Assembly (NCBI GenBank): GCA_934702165.1
Contig: CAKUYG010000056.1
Location: 1-12,087 of the forward strand
DNA: 12,087 nt
Direction of reading: 5' to 3'
DNA from: an uncultured Bacteroidales bacterium
GTDB taxonomy: Bacteria; Bacteroidota; Bacteroidia; Bacteroidales; UBA932
Positions 6,660 through 12,087 of this stretch are shown here, in pieces. Numbering within the stretch: the stretch's first letter is position 1; every line of letters begins with the position of its first letter. The position numbers and the translations under genes are program-made. The notes under the pieces are model-generated. The model did not search any database, was not told the DNA's origin, and worked only from the letters and a program-made list of their open reading frames with translations.

Positions 6660-8090
6660 TTACTTGTTGTTAGGGTGATATTCCTTGAGTTCCACGGAGG
6701 CGGCCACGATGGCACGCATCTCCGGGAGGGTCTTCACCAGACCCTCGGCCTTGATCTGCAGCAGGACATTGCCGAGGGCTGTTCCCTCTGTCGGGCCGCA
6801 GATGACCGGCATCTGGAGAGCGTCGGCGGTGAACTGCATGAGATGTTTGTTGAGCGAACCGCCGCCGATCACGTGCAGGCACTTGATTTTGTTAGGAGAG
6901 AGGCCGCGCAGGATGTCGATGATGGCGGTGTAGCGGTGTGCAAGGCTCTTGTAGATGCAGCGGATATATTCTGCCGGGGTCTTCGGGACGATCTGGCCTG
7001 TGCGCTCGCAGTATTCATCGATGGCCTTGGTCATAGAGGCCGGATGTGCGAACGAAGGGTCGTCGGGATTGATGATCGAGTCGAATTTGGTGGTTTCGCA
7101 CAGGGCGGTCAGAGGTCCGATCTCGCTTGGCACGTCCTTGAACTCCGGACGGCACTGCTCGAATAGCCAGAGGCCGCAGATGTTCTTGAGGAATCGCGTG
7201 GTGCCTTCGATGCCGCCTTCGTTGGTGAAGTTCTGGCGGTAACTCTCGTCGTTGATGATCGGCTTCGGAGACTCGATGCCCATAAGGGACCATGTACCGC
7301 AGCTCAGATAGGCGTAATCAGCGTCCTTGGCAGGCACCGCTGCAACGGCGGATGCCGTGTCGTGTCCGGCGACAGCTATCACCTTGACGTCTTCTCCAAG
7401 GCCGGTGGCTTTGCGGATCTGCTCTGTGAGAGGTCCGATTACCGTACCCGGCTGGGTGAGCTCTCCGAACTGGTCCCGCCTCAATCCGATGCTCATCAGG
7501 AGTTCCTTGTCGAGGTCTCCTGTGTTCGGGTTGAGAAGCTGGGAGGTGGAAGCTACCGTATATTCGCATATAGCCTTGCCGGTCAGCATGTAGGTGAGTG
7601 CGTCAGGAATGAAGAGGATCTTGTCGGCGTTCTCGAGGGCCGTGCAGCCGTTGTGGCGCAGTGTGTCAAGCTGGAAGAGGGAGTTGAACTCCATGAACTG
7701 GATCCCTGTCCTGTCGTAGACCTCGCGCTTGTCATGCATCTTCATGTATCGCTCGATCGAACCGTCCGTCTGAGGGTCGCGGTAGCAGTAAGGCAGGCTA
7801 AGAAGCTGGCCGTCCTTGCCGAAGAAGGCGAAGTCGCAGCCCCAGGTGTCGATGCCTATGGAATCGATCTTTATGTTCTCGTCGACAGTCTTCTTGAGTG
7901 CCGTGATGATTTCGTTGTAGAGGGCTGGAAGATCCCAGAACAGATGCCCTCCGAGAGGGATCATGGGGTTCTTGAAGCGTGTAAGCTCGTGCATCTCGAC
8001 TTTCTTTCCGTCATAGGAAGCGACTATCGTCCTCCCGCTGGTGGCGCCGAGATCGACCGCAAGATAATTTTTGATTGGCATATTGGTCAT
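6660..8090 (-). CDS. rhaB: Rhamnulokinase (FGGY family)
   Basis: A 476-aa cytoplasmic carbohydrate kinase that phosphorylates L-rhamnulose to L-rhamnulose-1-phosphate with ATP. The FGGY fold is evident from the phosphate-1 loop VDLGATSGR (12-20), IGIDTWGCDF (78-87), the AGHDTASAVAAVP segment (241-253) with the probable catalytic base Asp244, the second nucleotide loop LSCGTWSLMG (262-271), and HVIGGGSLNKHLMQFTADAL (406-425). Length is close to E. coli RhaB (489 aa). It is the first gene of the rha operon. Two ATGs are possible: 8090 (MTNMPIK) and 8081 (MPIK). The second starts closer to the conserved sequence, but the longer form is also compatible with the promoter at 8113-8120. The aldolase RhaD that would use its product is not encoded in this window. 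Confidence 0.96.
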   Translation of the reverse strand: MTNMPIKNYLAVDLGATSGRTIVASYDGKKVEMHELTRFKNPMIPLGGHLFWDLPALYNEIITALKKTVDENIKIDSIGIDTWGCDFAFFGKDGQLLSLPYCYRDPQTDGSIERYMKMHDKREVYDRTGIQFMEFNSLFQLDTLRHNGCTALENADKILFIPDALTYMLTGKAICEYTVASTSQLLNPNTGDLDKELLMSIGLRRDQFGELTQPGTVIGPLTEQIRKATGLGEDVKVIAVAGHDTASAVAAVPAKDADYAYLSCGTWSLMGIESPKPIINDESYRQNFTNEGGIEGTTRFLKNICGLWLFEQCRPEFKDVPSEIGPLTALCETTKFDSIINPDDPSFAHPASMTKAIDEYCERTGQIVPKTPAEYIRCIYKSLAHRYTAIIDILRGLSPNKIKCLHVIGGGSLNKHLMQFTADALQMPVICGPTEGTALGNVLLQIKAEGLVKTLPEMRAIVAASVELKEYHPNNK

Positions 8091-8112
8091 CCGTTAAATG
8101 TCATTGTGTTTA

Positions 8113-8120
8113 CAAAGATA
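8113..8120 (-). promoter_or_regulatory. Promoter -7 element of the rhaBAT operon
   Basis: On the minus strand this reads TATCTTTG, an exact match to the Bacteroidetes -7 consensus TAnnTTTG. Transcription would start near 8106, leaving a leader of roughly 15-25 nt before rhaB. No good TTTG -33 box is present at the usual 19-21 bp spacing, which would suit an activator-dependent promoter. The 61-bp gap to the GH28 stop shows no hairpin terminator. Confidence 0.65.
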
Positions 8121-8128
8121 CTTCATTT

Positions 8129-8154
8129 TAGTCAATTTCCATGCCACTTGACTA
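8129..8154. promoter_or_regulatory. Candidate operator: inverted repeat upstream of rhaB
   Basis: TAGTCAA (8129-8135) and TTGACTA (8148-8154) form a perfect 7-bp inverted repeat around a 12-bp spacer. It starts 8 bp upstream of the rhaB -7 element and covers the -33 region, the position expected for a transcription factor controlling the operon. The arm centres are 19 bp apart, about two helical turns. The distal arm includes the GH28 stop codon. The binding protein is not in the window. Bacteroides uses an AraC-type RhaR for rhamnose genes, and whether this is such a site is inference. Confidence 0.45.
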
Positions 8155-9564
8155 TTCCCATACGAAGTTCTCGACATCTTCGGTGAATGTCTTCTCCCTT
8201 TCGTCAGGCTGCATCAGCTCCATGGTGACATTCTTGAAAGTGATGTTTCGGGCATGCTGCATCGAGAGTCCCCAGGCCGGCTGTATCCCATGGGCCGAAG
8301 GCTCGGGATATCCGCTGTTGCGCCCGAAGAAGAACGGGTTCGAACCCCTCTGCTCGCGTACGTCGTCAAGCGTGAGCCCGCCCTTGTACTGGATGTGGAT
8401 GTTCTCAAGTGTCACGTCCTCTACAGGGTTGCCTGGAAGTCCGACGATGAGCAGGGCATAGCGGCTGTCGCAGTTGGTCACCGTCACGTCTGATATCTTA
8501 ATGTCGCGGGCATAAGATGCCGGCAGGTCCTTCGGTCCGCGCATGCGGTCACCGATACGGATGTAGATAGGGGAGTTCCAGATGTCGTCCATCTTGAGGC
8601 CTGAAACCCTGATGTTCTCGAGAGGAGCGCCATCGACGGTCTCCAGGGCGAGTCCGCGGCAGCGCTTGAATTCGCAGTTACGTATGGTCACGTTCTTGAA
8701 GCCGCCGTTGCTCTCGGTGCCGAACTTGATGCGGCCGGTCGGACCGTCGCGGTCAGGGGCTGCGGTGATGGTCTCTCCGTAGGTTCCGTAGTAGACGGTG
8801 CCCGGGTCATAGCCTGAGACCTTGCAGTTCTCGATAAGGACATTCTCCGTCGCTTTCGGCCAGCCGAGTCCGTATGAGCACTTGAGTACGATGCCGTCAT
8901 CGTTGAGCGAGTTGACGATGCAGTTGGTGATCTTGACGTTGGCGCAGCAGTCGATGTCGAAAGCGTCGCGGTTGGTGTCGGCGAGCACACCGTCTATCAC
9001 AAGGTCGTCAACGCCGGTGAGAAGAAGGGCGAAGTGCCCGCACTGAAGGAGTTTTATTCCTTTGATAGTCACATTTTTGCAATTCTTGAGAGCGATGGCC
9101 TTGTTGGCTTCGGCCACAGGCCCTTGGCGTCCCAGACCTCTGGACAATGCGTCCGTGCCGTCTATAGTGCCCTCGCCCTCGAAAGTGAGGTTCTGCAGGC
9201 CGATGCCCCAGATGAGGGAGTTCTTCCAATGGCTGTGTCCGAAGTCCTGGTAGGCGTCCCATTCGTTGGGTTCGGCCAGGTCATAGCCCTGCTCGGCTGT
9301 GGGCTTGGCGGCCTTGATGACCGAGCCCTTCTCGAGGCGCAGGGTGATGTTGTCCTTGAGGCGGATGGAGTAGCTGGCGTAGACCCCTTCCGGGAAGAGG
9401 ATGACTCCGCCTCCTTTCTGCGAGGCGGCTTCGATGGCTGCGTTGATGGCAGGGGAGTCGATGTGCACGCCGTCTCCTACGGCGCCGTAGTCCCGAACAT
9501 CATAGACCTTCGGGCTGCAGGCCACGCATGCGGCGGCCAGCAGGATGGTAAAAATCTGTTTCAT
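8152..9564 (-). CDS. Glycoside hydrolase family 28 (polygalacturonase-type) lipoprotein
   Basis: A 470-aa secreted pectinase. The signal peptide carries a lipobox region LLAAACVACS, lipidated at Cys16 or less likely Cys13, so the enzyme should be membrane-anchored on the periplasmic or outer face. It begins with VRDYGAVGDG (23-32), the usual opening of GH28 right-handed beta-helices, followed by repeated 'N(V/L)TI.N.' rungs. Catalytic-region motifs are NRDAFDID (198-205, the NTD position), NDDGIVLKC (221-229, the DD pair) and GRIKFGTESNGG (277-288), aligned with the usual GHG segment. The canonical histidine appears replaced there, as I recall for a Bacteroidetes subgroup related to rhamnogalacturonan enzymes. 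By family, it hydrolyses alpha-galacturonosyl linkages in polygalacturonan or rhamnogalacturonan, either endo or exo. It lies 9 bp downstream of the esterase/deacetylase gene in the same unit. Its stop lies within the rhaB regulatory repeat, linking pectin cleavage with rhamnose use. Confidence 0.93.
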   Translation of the reverse strand: MKQIFTILLAAACVACSPKVYDVRDYGAVGDGVHIDSPAINAAIEAASQKGGGVILFPEGVYASYSIRLKDNITLRLEKGSVIKAAKPTAEQGYDLAEPNEWDAYQDFGHSHWKNSLIWGIGLQNLTFEGEGTIDGTDALSRGLGRQGPVAEANKAIALKNCKNVTIKGIKLLQCGHFALLLTGVDDLVIDGVLADTNRDAFDIDCCANVKITNCIVNSLNDDGIVLKCSYGLGWPKATENVLIENCKVSGYDPGTVYYGTYGETITAAPDRDGPTGRIKFGTESNGGFKNVTIRNCEFKRCRGLALETVDGAPLENIRVSGLKMDDIWNSPIYIRIGDRMRGPKDLPASYARDIKISDVTVTNCDSRYALLIVGLPGNPVEDVTLENIHIQYKGGLTLDDVREQRGSNPFFFGRNSGYPEPSAHGIQPAWGLSMQHARNITFKNVTMELMQPDEREKTFTEDVENFVWE

Positions 9565-9573
9565 TGTGGTAAA

Positions 9574-11010
9574 TTAGTATACGTTGGTGTAAATCTTCCC
9601 GTTGTGTGCCTCTGGGGCGTGGCCGCGCACCTGGTCGAAGAGCTGCGGAACGGTGACAAACTCAAAGCCTCTTCTCTTGAGTTCCGGTATCACCTTCTTG
9701 AGGGCTTCGACTGTGGCGTCATTGCCCTCGAAATCATGGAGCAGGATTATGTCCCCGTCCTTGACATTGTCCAGGATGAGCTTTTCGCGTGTGGCAGCGT
9801 CCACTTCCGCTTTCCAGTCATCGGCACCGATGCCCTGAATGAACGTTAGGTCTATGACTTTGTGCATCAGCTCGTTGTGATCTATGTAAGGCGGACGGAA
9901 GAATCGCGGGGCAGTGCCTGTCCATTTCTCTATAAGTTGATCGGTGCGTGAGATTTCCTCGCGTATCTGCTCTTCCGTGAGGCGGGAGATGTGCGAGTGG
10001 GAGAACGAGTGATTCTCTATGTCGCAGCCGAGCTGCACCGCGCGGCGCATCACCCTGGCTGTGGATTTGTCTATGTTCTTGCCGCATACGAAGAAAGATG
10101 CGGCGACACCGTTCTCTTCCAGCACGTCAAGCACTTTCGGGGTGGTGACAGTGTTCGGACCGTCGTCGAATGAGAGGGCGATGTATTTCGGGAACCTGGC
10201 CGGGTAGCCGAGAAGCTGGTAGGCAAGAGCCCATGCCATGCGCAGCTGCCCCGGTGTGTTGGGGTGCAGGCGGTCGGTCTGGAGGTTGCGGTAATACGAA
10301 GCCTGTCCGTCGAGCATCGGGTAGAGCCCGCTGATGCTGTTGAGGTCGATGACCGGTACACCCCAGACATTGGCTATCTCCTTGACAGCCTGGACATATT
10401 CGTCTATGAAACTGCCACAGAAGTTGGCAAATGACTCCGGCGGCTGGATGTTGCGGTCGCTGAAGCGGGCGAAGCCCCTGTGCAGAGGGGTGAGCAGGAT
10501 TATCTGTTTGTCCGGGTAGCGGGTCTTGAGATGGCGCATGGTGACATTGGCCCTGCCCCGGAATGTGGAGTCGGCATAGACGAGTTCGCGATGCAGCTTT
10601 TCTACTTCTGCCGGTCCGTCCTCGATGGTTTTTTCCGTGGAGTAAGTGTACCATTCTCCGAGAGGTATGCTGCCGTTGAAGTCGTTGGTGCCGACGAAGA
10701 CTATGATGGCGTCCACGGCCTGCCCGTGTTCAGCCTCGAGTTTCTCGGCCTGGCCGATGATCTGGTTCATCCTGTGCCCGCTTATGCCGTAGACATAAGG
10801 CTCGATGCCGAGGATGTCCTTGAGGTTGTTCCAGAAGATGTTGTTGGTGTTTTCGATCTGGCGTGCGTCAGTGATCGAGTCCCCGAGGAATGCTACCCTG
10901 CTTCCCTCCCACTGGCTGCTTATCAGCGGCTGGGCAAACGCTCCGGTGCAGAGCAGTACGGCGGCGAAGGCGGAGAGAAAATGTGTCAAAAAAATGTTGC
11001 AGTGTTTCAT
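9574..11010 (-). CDS. Bifunctional SGNH-type esterase / NodB polysaccharide deacetylase
   Basis: A 478-aa secreted protein with two catalytic domains. Residues 1-26 form a signal peptide (cleavage AFA|QP). Residues about 36-270 are an SGNH hydrolase: GDSIT with Ser45 (block I), SGHRM with Gly79 (II), GTND 107-110 (III) and TDRLH with Asp246/His249 (V). Residues about 274-460 are a NodB/CE4 domain: SFDDGP (280-285), the zinc motif HSFSH (334-338), RFFRPPY (369-375), DDW (397-399) and LLHD (423-426). Both active sites look complete. SGNH enzymes of CE12 remove acetyl groups from rhamnogalacturonan, and CE4 enzymes deacetylate xylan or GlcNAc polymers. With GH28 9 bp downstream, a role in deacetylating a pectic glycan is likely, but the substrate is inferred. 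The ATG at 11010 is preferred: the TTG at 11031, which would add seven residues, lies inside the -7 promoter box. Confidence 0.9.
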   Translation of the reverse strand: MKHCNIFLTHFLSAFAAVLLCTGAFAQPLISSQWEGSRVAFLGDSITDARQIENTNNIFWNNLKDILGIEPYVYGISGHRMNQIIGQAEKLEAEHGQAVDAIIVFVGTNDFNGSIPLGEWYTYSTEKTIEDGPAEVEKLHRELVYADSTFRGRANVTMRHLKTRYPDKQIILLTPLHRGFARFSDRNIQPPESFANFCGSFIDEYVQAVKEIANVWGVPVIDLNSISGLYPMLDGQASYYRNLQTDRLHPNTPGQLRMAWALAYQLLGYPARFPKYIALSFDDGPNTVTTPKVLDVLEENGVAASFFVCGKNIDKSTARVMRRAVQLGCDIENHSFSHSHISRLTEEQIREEISRTDQLIEKWTGTAPRFFRPPYIDHNELMHKVIDLTFIQGIGADDWKAEVDAATREKLILDNVKDGDIILLHDFEGNDATVEALKKVIPELKRRGFEFVTVPQLFDQVRGHAPEAHNGKIYTNVY

Positions 11011-11028
11011 AATAAATGCGGATGAGCG

Positions 11029-11036
11029 CAAATGTA
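11029..11036 (-). promoter_or_regulatory. Leftward promoter -7 element for the esterase/deacetylase-GH28 unit
   Basis: On the minus strand this reads TACATTTG, an exact TAnnTTTG match. Transcription would start near 11022 and give a leader of about 12 nt before the ATG at 11010. No convincing TTTG -33 element is seen at standard spacing. Its upstream region overlaps the opposing promoter. Confidence 0.6.
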
Positions 11037-11047
11037 CGAAAAATACC

Positions 11048-11055
11048 TAAATTTG
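11048..11055 (+). promoter_or_regulatory. Rightward promoter -7 element for the CE7-type esterase gene
   Basis: The + strand reads TAAATTTG, an exact TAnnTTTG match, 27 bp before the esterase ATG. The predicted transcript start is near 11062, leaving about 20 nt of A-rich leader. The -33 region would fall across the opposing -7 box, so the two promoters physically overlap. Confidence 0.6.
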
Positions 11056-11082
11056 TCCCTGCAACAACCAATTTAATGACAG

Positions 11083-12087
11083 ATGAAACATTTGATGACC
11101 ATTTTCCTTTCGGCCCTGCTTTGCCTCTCGGCACTGGCCGGAAATTATCCTGACCGTGCTGATTATCTCTGGGTTACAGTCCCGGACCATCCTGACTGGC
11201 TCTACAAGAACGGGGAGAACGCCAAAGTCGAGATACAGTTCTACAAATACGGCATACCGAGGGACTGCACCGTGGAGTATAAGCTCGCCGACGACATGCT
11301 GGAGCCGGACAAGAGCGGAAGCGTCGTGCTCAAAGGAGGCCGTGGAACTTTGAATATGGGTACAAGGAAGACTCCAGGTTTCCGTGATCTCCAGCTCTCC
11401 ACGACTGTGGACGGCGTGAAATACGAGCACCACATCAAGCTCGGTTTCAGCGTGGACAAGATCCGCCCGTTCACAAGCGAGCCCAAGGATTTCGTCCAGT
11501 TCTGGAAGGACAACGTCGCAAAGGCCGAAGAATTTCCCCTGACTTACACCAAAGAACTTGCTCCCGAGTACTGCACCGACAAGATCGACTGCTATCTTGT
11601 GAGGCTGATGCTCAACTCCAGCCAGTCAATATTCGGATACCTGTTTTATCCGAAAAACGCTGTCAAAGGCGGCTGCCCTGTGGTGCTCTGCCCTCCGGGA
11701 GCCGGCATCAAGACCATCAAGCAGCCTCTGCGCCACAAATACTATGCTGAGCAGGGGTGCATCCGCTTCGAGACAGAGATCCACGGGCTCGACCCGCGCA
11801 TCCCCGAGGAGACATTCTCCCAGATAAGCGCCGCTTTCAACGGCCGGGAGAACGGCTATCTCGCCAACGGCATAGAGAACCGGGACCGCTACTACATGAA
11901 GCGTGTCTACCTGAGCCTGGTCCGATGCATCGATCTTCTGACCTCTCTCCCGGAGTGGGACGGCAAGAACGTGGTGGTGCAGGGCGGAAGCCAGGGCGGG
12001 GCATTGTCCCTGATCGCAGCCGGGCTTGATCCGCGCGTCACCCTGTGCATCGCCAACCATCCGGCGCTCTCCGACATGGCCGGATAC
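11083..12087 (+). CDS. CE7/AXE1-type acetyl (xylan) esterase, 3' partial
   Basis: 335 codons are open from the ATG at 11083 to the window edge, with no stop reached. Residues 1-19 are a signal peptide (cleavage about ALA|GN). Residues about 20-130 form a beta-rich N-terminal domain beginning YPDRADYLWVTVPDHPDW, common in Bacteroidales homologues. From about residue 150 an alpha/beta-hydrolase of the acetyl xylan esterase (AXE1) family follows: FGYLFYPKN, CPVVLCPPGAG (oxyanion region), a YYMKRVYLSLVRCIDLLTSL helix, PEWDGKNVVVQGGSQGG with nucleophile Ser303, and ANHPALSDMAGY at the edge. The catalytic Asp and His would lie beyond the window. The RGQ signature of classical CE7 is not seen; IHGLD (233-237) occupies the likely position. 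It probably removes O-acetyl groups from plant glycans or their oligosaccharides in the periplasm. Divergent from the SGNH/NodB-GH28 unit, it likely shares regulation and contributes to the same degradation. Confidence 0.9.
   Translation, partial: MKHLMTIFLSALLCLSALAGNYPDRADYLWVTVPDHPDWLYKNGENAKVEIQFYKYGIPRDCTVEYKLADDMLEPDKSGSVVLKGGRGTLNMGTRKTPGFRDLQLSTTVDGVKYEHHIKLGFSVDKIRPFTSEPKDFVQFWKDNVAKAEEFPLTYTKELAPEYCTDKIDCYLVRLMLNSSQSIFGYLFYPKNAVKGGCPVVLCPPGAGIKTIKQPLRHKYYAEQGCIRFETEIHGLDPRIPEETFSQISAAFNGRENGYLANGIENRDRYYMKRVYLSLVRCIDLLTSLPEWDGKNVVVQGGSQGGALSLIAAGLDPRVTLCIANHPALSDMAGY

Noticed and set aside
7362..8186. Long open frame on the + strand antisense to rhaB
   Set aside because: It lies opposite a complete FGGY kinase with all motifs, has no recognisable domain, and such frames are common opposite GC-rich genes.
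9034..9849. Long + strand open frame crossing the GH28 / SGNH-NodB junction
   Set aside because: It is antisense to two well-supported genes and its translation has no domain-like pattern.
11011..11031. TTG start at 11031 adding seven residues to the SGNH/NodB protein
   Set aside because: That codon lies inside the -7 promoter box at 11029-11036, and the ATG at 11010 begins a normal signal peptide.
1..12087. tRNA, rRNA, CRISPR, insertion sequence or phage genes
   Set aside because: All gaps are under 100 bp and hold only promoter, operator or terminator sequence; no repeats or transposase/integrase motifs were seen.

Overview
The window reads as a stretch of a gut-type Bacteroidales chromosome. 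The base composition is visibly GC-rich (mid-50s percent by eye), which would suit Alistipes or Cryptobacteroides-like lineages better than Bacteroides proper. Support comes from Bacteroidetes-restricted families (TonB-dependent receptor, BACON, DUF4876, DUF6850), Bacteroidetes-style lipoprotein signals, the lack of clear Shine-Dalgarno sites, and three exact matches to the Bacteroides -7 promoter element TAnnTTTG. Genus is inference. Coding density is very high: every gap is under 100 bp, and no RNA gene, mobile element or CRISPR array is visible.

Left block (about 1-4280, + strand): four closely packed genes. They are the C-terminal barrel of a TonB-dependent receptor (5' end off the window), a 130-aa lipoprotein joined by an ATGA overlap, a DUF6850-type outer-membrane beta-barrel joined by another ATGA overlap, and a BACON + DUF4876 lipoprotein 17 bp later. 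This is an envelope module with two barrels and two lipoproteins, no SusD, and unknown cargo. Here the small prealbumin-like domain that I recall at the N-terminus of DUF4876 proteins appears to be a separate gene, with BACON-like domains in its place. The block ends in a long, near-perfect hairpin that also serves the convergent operon on the other side.

Middle block (4360-8090, - strand): rhaB-rhaA-rhaT (rhamnulokinase, L-rhamnose isomerase, L-rhamnose permease). It has its own -7 element and a perfect 7-bp inverted repeat in the -33 region that could be the operator. The aldolase and lactaldehyde reductase that complete the pathway are not in the window.

Right block (8152-12087): on the - strand, a two-gene unit of a bifunctional SGNH esterase/NodB deacetylase followed by a GH28 pectinase-type lipoprotein. 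Transcribed divergently on the + strand is a CE7/AXE1-type acetyl esterase (3' end off the window). The two outward promoters have -7 boxes only 11 bp apart within an imperfect dyad, so they probably share control.

The right and middle blocks fit one job: removing acetyl groups from a pectic polymer such as rhamnogalacturonan I, cutting its galacturonate-containing backbone, and importing and phosphorylating the released L-rhamnose. The left block is separately transcribed and has no clear link to that pathway beyond being adjacent.
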